The notes under the pieces: generated by a model
What the model was told of the DNA's origin: nothing
Database searches by the model: none
What the model saw: only the letters and a program-made list of their open reading frames with translations
Source of the DNA: Magnetospirillum molischianum DSM 120
GTDB taxonomy: Bacteria > Pseudomonadota > Alphaproteobacteria > Rhodospirillales > Magnetospirillaceae
Reading direction: 5' to 3'
Assembly: GCF_000294655.1 (NCBI RefSeq)
Contig: NZ_CAHP01000012.1
Span: forward strand, 1 to 64,000
Length of the DNA: 64,000 nucleotides
Translations under genes and position numbers: made by a program
Part shown: positions 44,020 through 52,661 of the stretch, one piece after another
How the letters are laid out: the number at the start of each line of letters is the position of its first letter
How positions within the stretch are numbered: the first letter of the stretch is position 1

Positions 44020-44035
44020 TGCAGAACCCGTGCCA
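44020..44035 (-). promoter_or_regulatory. Sigma-54 (-24/-12) promoter of flgFGAH
   Basis: The minus strand reads TGGCACGGGTTCTGCA. GG at 44033-44034 and GC at 44021-44022 have 10-bp spacing, and the -24 hexamer TGGCAC is perfect. Predicted start near 44009, about 30 bp before flgF ATG 43979. Such promoters need a FlbD/FleQ-type activator. Confidence 0.8.
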
Positions 44036-44262
44036 GATGGTGGGGGAGGGGAAATGGCGGAAAACGACGCATAATCATCATGATCGGGGCAGCGCTTGCC
44101 GGGCAGTTATTGCCGGGTTCCCTCGCGATTGCTATCGTGACCCCGCCTGAGCTTTGCGCAGGGTCCGCAACCTTATCTTAACCGCCGTGGGGCTAACCTT
44201 CCGCCACAAACGCGCGAAGGCCGTTTCCTGTAGTCCCGCACTGTCGACGTCGGAAGAGAGCG

Positions 44263-44808
44263 ATGACCGAAGACCTGGAAGAAGATTTCGACGATAACGA
44301 CGGTGCCGAAAGCGGTGCGGAGCCATCCCAGAGCAAGGGCGGGCTAAAGAAAATCCTGCTGATCGTCCTGCCCATCCTGCTGCTGGTCGGCGGGGGTGCC
44401 GGGCTGTATTTCTCGGGAATTCTTGACAAGCTGCTGGGCGGGCACAAGGAAGAGGCCTCGACCGAGTCCTCGGCACCGTCGCCGGTTGCCAAGGCGGTGC
44501 AGGCCGCCGCCTTCATGGATCTGCCCGAGATGCTGGTCAACCTCCAGACCTCTGGGCGCAAACAGGCGTTCTTGAAGCTGCGTGTCGCGTTGGAGCTTGA
44601 ATCCGTCGCCGACCAGCCCAGGGTTGAGCAGATGATGCCGCGTATCGTCGATTATTTTCAGGTCTATCTGCGTGAATTGCGGATCGAGGATCTTCAGGGC
44701 GCGTCGGGGATGAACCTGCTGCGTGAAGAATTGCTGACCCGAGTCAATGCCGCGGTAAAGCCGGTTAAGGTCAGCGATGTTCTTTTTAAGGAAATGCTGG
44801 TCCAGTGA
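44263..44808 (+). CDS. fliL: Flagellar basal-body-associated protein FliL
   Basis: Encodes 181 residues. Acidic cytoplasmic N terminus, one membrane helix (about 28-48), Ser/Ala linker, periplasmic stomatin-like FliL domain (about 82-181) with YFQVYLRELRIEDLQGASGMNLLREELLTRVNA. It stabilises the stator around the rotor. Divergent from flgF; 60 bp upstream of fliM. Confidence 0.94.
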   Translation: MTEDLEEDFDDNDGAESGAEPSQSKGGLKKILLIVLPILLLVGGGAGLYFSGILDKLLGGHKEEASTESSAPSPVAKAVQAAAFMDLPEMLVNLQTSGRKQAFLKLRVALELESVADQPRVEQMMPRIVDYFQVYLRELRIEDLQGASGMNLLREELLTRVNAAVKPVKVSDVLFKEMLVQ

Positions 44809-44868
44809 TCGGCAGCCGGTTTTCCGGCGCAAATCGGGTCCACGAGCGGTCGGCGGGATATTCCTCAC

Positions 44869-46053
44869 ATGACAAATCAGGATGAAGGCGGTCAGAGCCG
44901 CAGCGCCGAAGAAGAAGAAGCCCTTATGAAGGAATGGGCGGCCATGGCCGAAGACGGCGGTGGCGAGACTCCGCCAGCGGCCGAGGGCGGTGGCGGCGGC
45001 GATGCTGTGGCCGACGAGTGGGAGGCGATGCTGAGTGCTGGCGGCGGCGGTGAGGGCGAGGGCGATGCCACCGCAGCCGTTCCCCGCGAGGCCACCCGCG
45101 TGCTGAACCAGGATGAAATCGACTCGCTGCTGGGCTTCGACGAAGACGGCGGCGGTGCCGGAGACAAGTCGGGTATCCAGGCGATTCTAAACAGCGCACT
45201 GGTCTCCTACGAACGTCTGCCGATGCTCGAAGTCGTTTTCGACCGGCTGGTGCGCATGATGTCGACCTCGATGCGCAACTTCACCTCGGACAATGTTGAG
45301 GTTTCGCTCGACAATATCCTGTCGTTGCGATTCGGCGATTATCTGAACTCGATCCCCCTGCCGGCGATGCTGGCGGTGTTCAAGGCCGAGGAATGGGACA
45401 ATTTCGGTCTGTTGACCGTCGATTCCTCGTTGATCTACTCGATCGTCGATGTGCTGCTGGGGGGGCGGCGCGGGACTGCCGCGATGCGAATCGAAGGTCG
45501 TCCCTACACCACCATCGAACGCAATCTGGTCGAGCGGATGGTTCATGTCGTGCTGTCCGATTTGTCGGCGGCGTTCGATCCGCTGTCGCCGGTGACGTTC
45601 CGATTTGACCGGCTGGAGACCAATCCGCGCTTCGCCACCATTTCACGCCCCAGTAATGCCGCGATCGTCGCCAAGCTGCGAATCGACATGGAAGATCGCG
45701 GCGGACGTCTGGAATTGCTGCTGCCCTACGCCACCCTCGAACCTGTGCGCGAACTGCTGTTGCAGATGTTCATGGGCGAAAAGTTCGGCCGAGATTCGAT
45801 CTGGGAAACTCACTTGGCCGAAGAATTATGGATGACCGAGGTCGAGCTTGAGGCGGTGTTGGACCAGCAAGTCATGAATTTGCGCGATGTCCTGGCTTGG
45901 AAGCCCGGTTCGAAGCACATGCTGAACGCCACCCCGGACTCTCAAGTCGAAATGCGCTGTGGTCAGGTTGGCATGTTCCGGGGACGGATGGGACGCAAAG
46001 GGCAGCATATCGCCATCCGGGTTGATGAAACCAGCCGGCGTGACAAGGGGTAA
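44869..46053 (+). CDS. fliM: Flagellar motor switch protein FliM
   Basis: Encodes 394 residues. The N-terminal 75 residues are a Gly/Ala/Glu-rich extension before the conserved NQDEIDSLLGFDEDG motif that binds CheY-P; in E. coli this motif is at the very N terminus. Middle CheC-like domain and C-terminal SpoA domain follow normally (TFRFDRLETNPRFA; LNATPDSQVEMRCG). Part of the C-ring; overlaps no neighbour, DUF6468 gene 6 bp downstream. Confidence 0.94.
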   Translation: MTNQDEGGQSRSAEEEEALMKEWAAMAEDGGGETPPAAEGGGGGDAVADEWEAMLSAGGGGEGEGDATAAVPREATRVLNQDEIDSLLGFDEDGGGAGDKSGIQAILNSALVSYERLPMLEVVFDRLVRMMSTSMRNFTSDNVEVSLDNILSLRFGDYLNSIPLPAMLAVFKAEEWDNFGLLTVDSSLIYSIVDVLLGGRRGTAAMRIEGRPYTTIERNLVERMVHVVLSDLSAAFDPLSPVTFRFDRLETNPRFATISRPSNAAIVAKLRIDMEDRGGRLELLLPYATLEPVRELLLQMFMGEKFGRDSIWETHLAEELWMTEVELEAVLDQQVMNLRDVLAWKPGSKHMLNATPDSQVEMRCGQVGMFRGRMGRKGQHIAIRVDETSRRDKG

Positions 46054-46059
46054 AGGTAC

Positions 46060-46617
46060 GTGGACTGGAAAGTACTTCTCGATATTGTTGTTTCGGTGCT
46101 GATGGTTGCCACCATCGCCTATGCCACCCGGCTGAATTCCCGCTTGGCGGCCCTGAGGAAAAACCGTGACGATCTGGCCCGAACCATCGTCGGTTTCAAC
46201 GAAGCCACCTTGCGCGCAGAATCCTCAATCCCCAAGTTGCGCAAAGCGGCTGATGAAGCGGGCCAGTCCCTTCAGGAGCGGGTGGAGAAGGCGCAATCCT
46301 TGCGTGATGACCTCGCCTTTATGATCGAACGGGCCGACACGATGGCCAATCGGCTGGAAAATGCCGTCCGTTCGGCTCGTGTCGAAGGTCCAGCGCGGAG
46401 TGGAGCCGAGACTGCGGCGGCTTCCCGTGCACCAGCCTCGGGTCCGGCTCCATCTCCGGGTCCGGCTCCATCCCTCGCTTCGGGACGCCCGTCCCCGAGT
46501 CGGTCGGCGCAGCAGGCGGCGGTAGCTTCGGCTTCCGCTGCTGCTGAGTACGGGCTTGATGACGAACGGTCGGAAGCCGAGCGCGAGTTGTTGCGCGCGC
46601 TTCAGGCAATGAGGTGA
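46060..46617 (+). CDS. DUF6468 flagellar-locus protein
   Basis: Encodes 185 residues from GTG 46060 (WKVLLDIVVSVLMVATIAYATRLN). One N-terminal membrane helix (about 5-22), a coiled-coil (30-115), a Pro/Ser/Ala-rich linker with a short GPAPS repeat, and a charged C-terminal helix. It fits DUF6468, found between fliM and motE in alphaproteobacteria. Role unknown; position and topology suggest a membrane-anchored motor accessory protein. Confidence 0.8.
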   Translation: MDWKVLLDIVVSVLMVATIAYATRLNSRLAALRKNRDDLARTIVGFNEATLRAESSIPKLRKAADEAGQSLQERVEKAQSLRDDLAFMIERADTMANRLENAVRSARVEGPARSGAETAAASRAPASGPAPSPGPAPSLASGRPSPSRSAQQAAVASASAAAEYGLDDERSEAERELLRALQAMR

Positions 46618-46627
46618 AAACGGTACC

Positions 46628-47383
46628 ATGGCACTGAAAGGCAAATCGAAGGCGACGTCGCAAGGAACCGCACCCAATACCGATGGCGGCGGTGGGCGGG
46701 CTCCGATTGTACGAGTCTTGCCCGTACTGATTTTCTTCGGCGTGCTGATGTTGTCGGTGCGGGTCACCGATTTGTTCATGGGCCTGAGCGGGTTGGGGCT
46801 GGGGGCGGTGTCGGTGGCCGAGTTGCAGGCACAACAGCCTCCTAAGCCTGCTGCTACGCCCGCCACCGCCCCGGCGGCACCCGCGGCACCTGCGGCACCG
46901 GCTACAGCCCCAGCCGCCGCACCTCCCGCTGCGGGCGATGCCGCCGGCGAAGGCCGGACGCAGACCGAGATGGATGTGTTGGAGAAGCTGCGCGAACGCC
47001 GGACCGTGCTCGATTCCCGCGAGCGTGACGTCGAGCGGCGCGAGGAGATGCTGCGCGCCGCCGAAAGTCAGATCGATCGCAAGGTCGCCGAAATGAAGAC
47101 CCTCCAGAGCACGATCGAGGGACTCTTGCGGCAATATAATGACCAGGAAGACAACAAGATGCGGTCTCTGGTCAAAATATATGAGAATATGAAACCCAAG
47201 GAAGCCGCCAAGATCTTCGAACAGCTCGATATGAGTATCCTGCTCGAAGTTGTCGAACGTATGAAGGAGCAGAAGGTCGCTCCGATCATGGCTGAGATGG
47301 ACCCGATGAAGGCAAAAGGCGTAACAGCCGAACTGGCTCAGCGTCGCCAGATGCCGGCACCGAAGGGCGCTTCTGGGGGGTAA
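46628..47383 (+). CDS. motE: MotE-like flagellar motor chaperone (MgtE-N domain)
   Basis: Encodes 251 residues. N-terminal membrane helix (about 28-48), Pro/Ala-rich linker (70-108), coiled-coil (115-165) and a C-terminal MgtE intracellular-N-like domain with KIYENMKPKEAAKIFEQLDMSILLEVVERMKE. MotE is a periplasmic chaperone of MotC in Sinorhizobium; whether it acts the same here is inferred from locus and architecture. ATG 46628. Confidence 0.85.
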   Translation: MALKGKSKATSQGTAPNTDGGGGRAPIVRVLPVLIFFGVLMLSVRVTDLFMGLSGLGLGAVSVAELQAQQPPKPAATPATAPAAPAAPAAPATAPAAAPPAAGDAAGEGRTQTEMDVLEKLRERRTVLDSRERDVERREEMLRAAESQIDRKVAEMKTLQSTIEGLLRQYNDQEDNKMRSLVKIYENMKPKEAAKIFEQLDMSILLEVVERMKEQKVAPIMAEMDPMKAKGVTAELAQRRQMPAPKGASGG

Positions 47384-47502
47384 GTGAACGGGATGTGCGT
47401 AAAAATGGCTTGCGCAGGTGTATGGGCCTATCTTAACTAAGTGTATTCGTTAGTGTGCCGGTTGCTCGGTTTCTGGCGAGTGTGTCTCGAAGGAGCGGAT
47501 GG

Positions 47503-47889
47503 ATGGCTGTCGATAAGAATATGAACGTCCTCATTGTGGACGATTACAAGACGATGTTGCGGATCATTCGGAACCTGCTCAAGCAGCTTGGTTTCAACAA
47601 CGTCGATGAAGCCACCGATGGCGCAATGGCACTCCAGATGCTCCGAGTCGGGACTTATGGTCTGGTTATTTCCGACTGGAACATGGAGCCGATGACTGGG
47701 TTGCAGCTCTTGCGAGAAGTTCGCGCAGATCCCAAGCTGAAGCCCGTTCCCTTTATCATGGTCACCGCCGAATCCAAGTCGGAAAACGTTATTGCCGCCA
47801 AGGAAGCCGGTGTCTCTAACTACATCGTCAAGCCGTTCAACGCCGAAACGCTGAAGAACAAGATGACCAGCGTTCTGGGTGACTTCTGA
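47503..47889 (+). CDS. cheY: Chemotaxis response regulator CheY
   Basis: Encodes 128 residues, receiver domain only. Acidic pocket Asp13/Asp14, phosphorylation site Asp58 (ISDWNMEP), Thr in MVTAES and Lys in IVKPF. The sequence (MNVLIVDDYKTMLRIIRNLLKQLGFNNVDEATDG) matches the CheY that pairs with CheZ. ATG 47503 lies 7 nt after AGGAG; a longer in-frame reading to 47455 is less likely. It is followed 20 bp later by cheZ. Confidence 0.95.
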   Translation: MAVDKNMNVLIVDDYKTMLRIIRNLLKQLGFNNVDEATDGAMALQMLRVGTYGLVISDWNMEPMTGLQLLREVRADPKLKPVPFIMVTAESKSENVIAAKEAGVSNYIVKPFNAETLKNKMTSVLGDF

Positions 47890-47909
47890 CGGTAGAGGGA
47901 GGTCGCGTC

Positions 47910-48557
47910 ATGTCAAGCAAGGGCGTTGACCGCGACCTTGAGTTGCGTCTTGAGGAGATCCGCCGTGAGCACGGCGACACCGTTCACGTTGATCAGATCG
48001 GCGAGGTGGTTCGCTCTCTCCTCGACTCCATCGCAGGCGATATCAGTGCCGGGGATCTCCGCCTCTATCGTGAGGTCGAGTCTCTGGCGCAGTACATCCA
48101 CGCCGCGCGAGAGGAAATCGCCGCCCTGCGTCCCGGCGACATTAAGCACCGCTTCATCGCGTCCGCCACCGACGAACTTGACGCCATCGTCGGGGCGACC
48201 GAGGCAGCTACCAACGAGATCATGGATGCCGCCGAGAGTTTGGAAACGGTGACCTCCTCTCTTGAGCCTGGACCCGCCGAGGCGCTGGCTGATATCACGA
48301 CCCGCATCTACGAGGCCTGCACCTTCCAAGACATTACCGGTCAGAGAATAACCAAGGTGGTCAAGGCTCTGAAGGATATCGAAGACCGGGTCGAGGGGTT
48401 GGTTCGGATGTTTGGCGCCGAGTACGAAAAAGACGCCGGAACTAAGGATAAGCCCGAGGCGCCACCGAGCGATCAGGATCTCCTCAACGGCCCTCAGCTT
48501 CCCGCCGCCGCCGCTAATCAGGCCGATATCGACGCGCTGCTGGCCAGTTTCGACTAG
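47910..48557 (+). CDS. cheZ: CheY-P phosphatase CheZ
   Basis: Encodes 215 residues. A long helical hairpin (about 30-160) contains the catalytic motif CTFQDITGQRITKVV with Gln140, and the C-terminal DIDALLASFD tail is the CheY-binding peptide. CheZ is common in gamma- and beta-proteobacteria and less so in alphaproteobacteria. Encoded next to cheY; the frameshifted envelope gene begins 6 bp after its stop. Confidence 0.93.
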   Translation: MSSKGVDRDLELRLEEIRREHGDTVHVDQIGEVVRSLLDSIAGDISAGDLRLYREVESLAQYIHAAREEIAALRPGDIKHRFIASATDELDAIVGATEAATNEIMDAAESLETVTSSLEPGPAEALADITTRIYEACTFQDITGQRITKVVKALKDIEDRVEGLVRMFGAEYEKDAGTKDKPEAPPSDQDLLNGPQLPAAAANQADIDALLASFD

Positions 48558-48563
48558 TCGAAC

Positions 48564-50354
48564 ATGGCGGATTCGCCCCGATCGACCTTGCCCCTGCGGT
48601 TTTTCCGGATGCGGTGGGGCCTCCTTGCGCTTGCGATTGTCGCGGCGGTGCCTGGTCTTGCCTTGGCTCAGGCTTCATCGCCGTCGCCGCGCGCTGCCGC
48701 TCATGACGGCTATGGCCGCATGGTGTTCGATTGGAATAGTACGGTCGGCTTTACCGCCGAGCAGGCCGACGGGCAACTGGTGCTTCGGTTCGACAAGCCG
48801 ATCGTCGGTGACCCGAAGGCCGTGGTCAAGCCGCTGTCCCGCTATCTGAAAGGGGTTCGCCTTAGCCCCGACCGCACCGTCGCCACCTTTCCACTGACCG
48901 GGCCAGTCCAGATCAAGACGTCACGTAGCGGTAACGCGGTTGTGATCGATCTCAGTGAGGACAAAACGCCGCCCGCCGCCACTCCACCCGCCGCCCGACC
49001 TGTCGCCGCCACCGCGACGATTGCGCAGGCAGCGGCTCCAACTTCGGCTCCAGCCGTTCCCGCCATCGAACTGATGGTGAGGGGGGGCGAACATACCGGC
49101 TTTAACCGTCTGGTGTTCGATTGGCCCAAGCCCGTGGGGTATACGGTCGAGGAGACCGGGGACAAGGTTACGGTTGCCTTCGACCGTCCGGCCAACCTTA
49201 ACGCCACCTCGCTCCGTGCGTCATTGCCGCCCGATGTTGGCTTTCTTGAGGCTCGTCCGGCCGGAAAGGGCACGGCGGTGGTGTTATCGCTGCCGCAAGG
49301 CATGCGTGTCCGTCATTTCACCAGCGGTCCCCGTGTTGCGCTCGATCTCGTCCGCGCCGCCGGTACAGCGCCGCCGCCGCGCGCCAATGGCGCGCCGCCG
49401 CCGCCGCTGGCTCCCGCGCCGGGCAGCACCGATCAGCCTCCAGCGCTTAAACCTCTTGCTCCCGCCGCGCCGGCGCCGCTCGCCAGTCTGGATGAGTCGG
49501 CGGTGCCGCAATCTTCCGCCCCGGTGGGGAAGATGGTCAGTCTCGGTTTTGCTTTCGACAAGCCGACTGGTGCAGCCGTGTTCCGCCGTGGCGGTTGGCT
49601 CTGGGCCGTGTTCGACATCAAGACGGAGATCGACACCAAGCTGTTGAAGCGCACCGGCGGCGATGTGGTCCAGCATGTTGAACAGATACAGGGAGGGAAG
49701 GGGACGGCGGTGCGGATGCTGACCTCGCCGGGCTTCAATCCTTCTGTCCGCAAAGAGGGGCAATTGTGGGTGCTCGATATCCACGAGCAGCCGCTTTTGC
49801 CCAAAACCGCCGCCGCTGTATCGGCCCAGATGGATTTCCAGGATCGCGGACGGTTGGTGATTGCCGCCGCCGATGGTTCTCCGGCGATGGCGGTGCGCGA
49901 TCCCGAGGTTGGCGATATCATCCAGGTGGTAACGGTGCCGACGATTGGTCTGGGCGTTCGCGCCGGGCGTGACTATCCTGGCGTCGAGTTGTTGACTTCG
50001 GCCCAGGGCGTCGCGGCTGTGGGGCGTGCCGATGGGGTGCGGCTCGATCCGTCGAAGTCCCAGGTCGAGGTGGCAATGCCTGGTGGGCTGTATTTGACCC
50101 AGCCACCGCCGCCGCCGCCCGAAGCCTCTGGGGTCGAGACTCCGGTGGCCGATCCTGAAGGGCCACAAGAGACCGGGCCGCTCGACATTTCAAAATGGAT
50201 GCGGGGCGGCAACGATACCTTTGTTGCCGATCGCCGCAAGCTGTTGCAGCGGATGACGACTCGACATTTCAAAATGGATGCGGGGCGGCAACGATACCTT
50301 TGTTGCCGATCGCCGCAAGCTGTTGCAGCGGATGACGACGTTGCGACCCAATGA
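48564..50354 (+). CDS. 5' part of the split gene: AMIN-like domain protein
   Basis: Encodes 596 residues as read. A signal sequence ends near ALAQ (residue 36). Similar beta-rich units begin YGRMVFDWNSTVGF (about 50) and FNRLVFDWPKPVGY (about 177), with a third related segment near 330 (VSLGFAFDKPTGAAVF). Pro/Ala linkers separate them. The last authentic residues are RKLLQRMTT; about 22 frameshifted residues follow. Confidence 0.75.
   Translation: MADSPRSTLPLRFFRMRWGLLALAIVAAVPGLALAQASSPSPRAAAHDGYGRMVFDWNSTVGFTAEQADGQLVLRFDKPIVGDPKAVVKPLSRYLKGVRLSPDRTVATFPLTGPVQIKTSRSGNAVVIDLSEDKTPPAATPPAARPVAATATIAQAAAPTSAPAVPAIELMVRGGEHTGFNRLVFDWPKPVGYTVEETGDKVTVAFDRPANLNATSLRASLPPDVGFLEARPAGKGTAVVLSLPQGMRVRHFTSGPRVALDLVRAAGTAPPPRANGAPPPPLAPAPGSTDQPPALKPLAPAAPAPLASLDESAVPQSSAPVGKMVSLGFAFDKPTGAAVFRRGGWLWAVFDIKTEIDTKLLKRTGGDVVQHVEQIQGGKGTAVRMLTSPGFNPSVRKEGQLWVLDIHEQPLLPKTAAAVSAQMDFQDRGRLVIAAADGSPAMAVRDPEVGDIIQVVTVPTIGLGVRAGRDYPGVELLTSAQGVAAVGRADGVRLDPSKSQVEVAMPGGLYLTQPPPPPPEASGVETPVADPEGPQETGPLDISKWMRGGNDTFVADRRKLLQRMTTRHFKMDAGRQRYLCCRSPQAVAADDDVATQ
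50181..50338 (+). repeat. Exact 79-bp tandem duplication (two copies)
   Basis: Copies at 50181-50259 and 50260-50338 are identical at every base. The first base after each copy is also C; the sequences then diverge (T versus G). Its length is not a multiple of three, so one extra copy shifts the frame; one or four copies in total would keep it open. Confidence 0.97.
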
Positions 50355-51963
50355 CCGCAATCTCCAGCGGTTGGAAATCGCCCGTCACTACCTTGCCAAC
50401 GGTTTTGCTCCCGAGGCGTTAGGTGAATTGCGCCTTTTGGCCGCCGCCGACCCGGCGATCGTCGAGACTCCGACCTTCCGCGCAACGCGGGGTGCCGCGA
50501 ACTTCCTGGCACGTCACGATGCCGAGGCAATTGCCGACCTGTCGCTCCCCGCCTTGAAGGACGATCCTCGCGTGCAGTTGTTTTTGGCGGCGGCAATGGC
50601 CCGCTCCCAGCCCGATCCGGCACGCCAAGCTCTGACACTGCGCCTTGCCCCCGAGGAGATCAAGGGCTGGCCGCGCACGCTTCGGATGGAACTGGGCGAG
50701 GTTGCCGCCCGCACCGTGGCCGGGGCTGGCGACGGACGCGGTGCCAACCGGATCATCGACGCGATGATGGGGCCGGGATTGCAGCGCCGCGATGTCGGGC
50801 GATTGTCCTATTTGGGCGGTCTGGCCTCGGTCGCGGGTAAGCAGTACGAGCAGGCGATCACCCGCTTCCGCGATGCCGAGGCCAGCGATAGCCGTCCTGA
50901 TCGTGCCTATGCCACGCGCGATCGGATCGAGTTGATGTTGAAGCTGGGCAAGATCACCCCGCTAGAGGCGATTGCCGAACTGGAAAAGATGCGCTTTGCG
51001 TGGCGCGGCGAGGATTTTGAATTCCAGTTGATGAAGCGGATCAGCCAGCTTCAGGTTGAGGCCAAGCGCTATGGCGAGGGATTGCGCAGCATGCATACGC
51101 TTGCCGCCAATTATCCCGATCATCCCGACATCCCCAAAGTGATGGAGATGATGAGCGAGGCGTTCACCCGCCTGTTTCTTGACGGCGAGGCCGATAAACT
51201 GCCGCCGGTTACCGCCATTGGTCTTTATGACGAGTTCCAGGAACTGACGCCGCCGGGGGAAAAGGGCGACGAGATGATCCGTCGTCTGGCCGATCGTCTG
51301 GCCTCGGTCGATTTGCTGGAGCGTGCGGGCGATCTGTTGCGCCATCAGGTCGAGTTCCGCCTGTCCGGGCTGGACAAGACGCGGGTGGGAACGCGTCTGG
51401 CCTTCCTCAACCTGTCCGACCGCAAGCCCGGTCTGGCCCTGGAGGCGCTCGATTTGAGTGAGGGGCCGGATATTCCGACCGATCTGGCGGCGCAGCGTCG
51501 GTATCTCCGGGTGCAGGCTCTTGACGATCTTGGCCGCTCGGCCGAGGCGCTGGCCCTCATCATCAACGACCAGAGTGAGGAAGCCCGCCGCCTCCGTGGC
51601 GAGATCAATTGGCGTCTGAAAAAATGGCCCGAGGCGGTCGCCGCGATGGAAAGCACGATCGAGAGACCGTTCGGCAACCGTCCGCTTGATCCGAAAATGG
51701 CTCGTCGCGTGCTCGATACCGCCACCGCGATGACGCTCGGACATGACGAACGCGGGTTGGCCCGGTTGCGCCGCACCTTTGGCGATCTGATGGCCAAGAC
51801 CGATCTACGCGAGGCGTTCGACTTGCTGACCAGCGAGCCGGAACGCGGTATTGCCGATTACCGCCGCATTGGTGACAAGGTTAAGCAGGTCGAGGAATTC
51901 CAGACCTTCATGGGCGATTGGAAAAACCGGGTGAAGGCAGAGGGCCTGTCCTCGATGAATTAG
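50278..51963 (+). CDS. 3' part of the split gene: TPR-like helical protein
   Basis: Encodes 561 residues if initiated at ATG 50278 inside the second repeat copy. The body is helical with TPR-like units (YLGGLASVAGKQYEQAITRFRDAEA; YLRVQALDDLGRSAEALALI). No signal peptide and no ribosome-binding site precede this ATG, so it is probably not expressed independently unless the frame is restored. Confidence 0.65.
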   Translation: MRGGNDTFVADRRKLLQRMTTLRPNDRNLQRLEIARHYLANGFAPEALGELRLLAAADPAIVETPTFRATRGAANFLARHDAEAIADLSLPALKDDPRVQLFLAAAMARSQPDPARQALTLRLAPEEIKGWPRTLRMELGEVAARTVAGAGDGRGANRIIDAMMGPGLQRRDVGRLSYLGGLASVAGKQYEQAITRFRDAEASDSRPDRAYATRDRIELMLKLGKITPLEAIAELEKMRFAWRGEDFEFQLMKRISQLQVEAKRYGEGLRSMHTLAANYPDHPDIPKVMEMMSEAFTRLFLDGEADKLPPVTAIGLYDEFQELTPPGEKGDEMIRRLADRLASVDLLERAGDLLRHQVEFRLSGLDKTRVGTRLAFLNLSDRKPGLALEALDLSEGPDIPTDLAAQRRYLRVQALDDLGRSAEALALIINDQSEEARRLRGEINWRLKKWPEAVAAMESTIERPFGNRPLDPKMARRVLDTATAMTLGHDERGLARLRRTFGDLMAKTDLREAFDLLTSEPERGIADYRRIGDKVKQVEEFQTFMGDWKNRVKAEGLSSMN

Positions 51964-51972
51964 GGGGGAACG

Positions 51973-52587
51973 ATGTCCCGATATGCTGGCGTCATCGCCT
52001 TGGTGCTGCTGCTGTCTGGCTGTGGTTCCGCCTTGCCTCCGCCCGAGGCGGTTCGGCTCGATCCGGTGCCGGGGGTGTCGCCACCCCTGTCGGCACGGGT
52101 GATGATCTTTGCCGGTCAGGGCGATCTTGACCGGAAATTGCGGTTGCAGGTCACCCGACTTCATAGCGAGGATGGCACCGTGAAGGACGGCGCGGCACTG
52201 GCTTCTGCCGCCCGAACGATGTTGTCGAAGGCGTTTTCTCGGGTGGAAATCAACGACCCTTCGATCCGGCCCCAGATTGTGGTCCGTCTGTACGGCAAGG
52301 GGATGTGGTCGAAGCCGGATACGCAACTGGTGGTCGGCTGTGGCATCGATGTCTTTACCGCCGATGGGTTCCCGCTTGGCAATTTCGGCAATCGGTTCGA
52401 GGTCGGGAGCGGTGACTATGAAAGCACCCTGACCGCGAGCTATGCCCAATGCCTGAAACGTCCCGTCGAGCAGTTCCTGGCTTCGTCGGGGTTGGCTCGG
52501 CTGGCTGCCACTGGATTCCGCGATCCGCCTCCGGTGGCGGTTGAACGCTGGATGCAAACCCTGGGGCCGATTCCGTCACCGCGCTGA
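51973..52587 (+). CDS. Hypothetical lipoprotein
   Basis: Encodes 204 residues with a lipoprotein signal (lipobox LLSGC near residues 14-18). The mature part has a mixed alpha/beta pattern with LDRKLRLQVTRLHSEDG and PQIVVRLYGKGMWS; two extra Cys pairs could form disulfides. ATG 51973 follows GGGGGGAA. Family not recognised. It begins 9 bp after the split gene, so they are probably co-transcribed. Confidence 0.75.
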   Translation: MSRYAGVIALVLLLSGCGSALPPPEAVRLDPVPGVSPPLSARVMIFAGQGDLDRKLRLQVTRLHSEDGTVKDGAALASAARTMLSKAFSRVEINDPSIRPQIVVRLYGKGMWSKPDTQLVVGCGIDVFTADGFPLGNFGNRFEVGSGDYESTLTASYAQCLKRPVEQFLASSGLARLAATGFRDPPPVAVERWMQTLGPIPSPR

Positions 52588-52661
52588 TCTTTGCGGTTCT
52601 GCTTGCAGCGATAAAGGTTTTGCGAGACCTTAACCGAAGGGTAAGCGGCGGGGGGACGGTT

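Larger units (their letters stand above)
48564..51963 (+). pseudogene. Large envelope/TPR protein gene split by a 79-bp duplication frameshift
   Basis: Removing one copy of an exact 79-bp tandem repeat (50181-50259 and 50260-50338) restores a single frame of about 1106 residues from 48564 to 51963. That protein has a signal peptide, two or three AMIN-like beta domains, Pro-rich linkers and a helical TPR-like second half. With the duplication (79 = 3x26+1) the 5' frame stops at 50354 and the 3' frame can start only at an internal ATG (50278) without a ribosome-binding site. Both halves otherwise look intact, with no further stops, so the lesion is recent, reversible or an artefact. Context after cheZ suggests a role in motility or polar envelope, which is inference. 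Confidence 0.8.

Noticed and set aside
44084-44099. Second sigma-54 promoter for fliL on the plus strand (CGGGGCAGCGCTTGCC)
   Set aside because: GG and GC have 10-bp spacing, but the -24 box lacks the TGGCAC pattern; too weak to list.
50278-51963. Treating the 3' half after the duplication as an independent gene
   Set aside because: Its only plausible ATG is inside the repeated segment without a ribosome-binding site or signal peptide, and the frame joins perfectly to the upstream gene when one repeat copy is removed.
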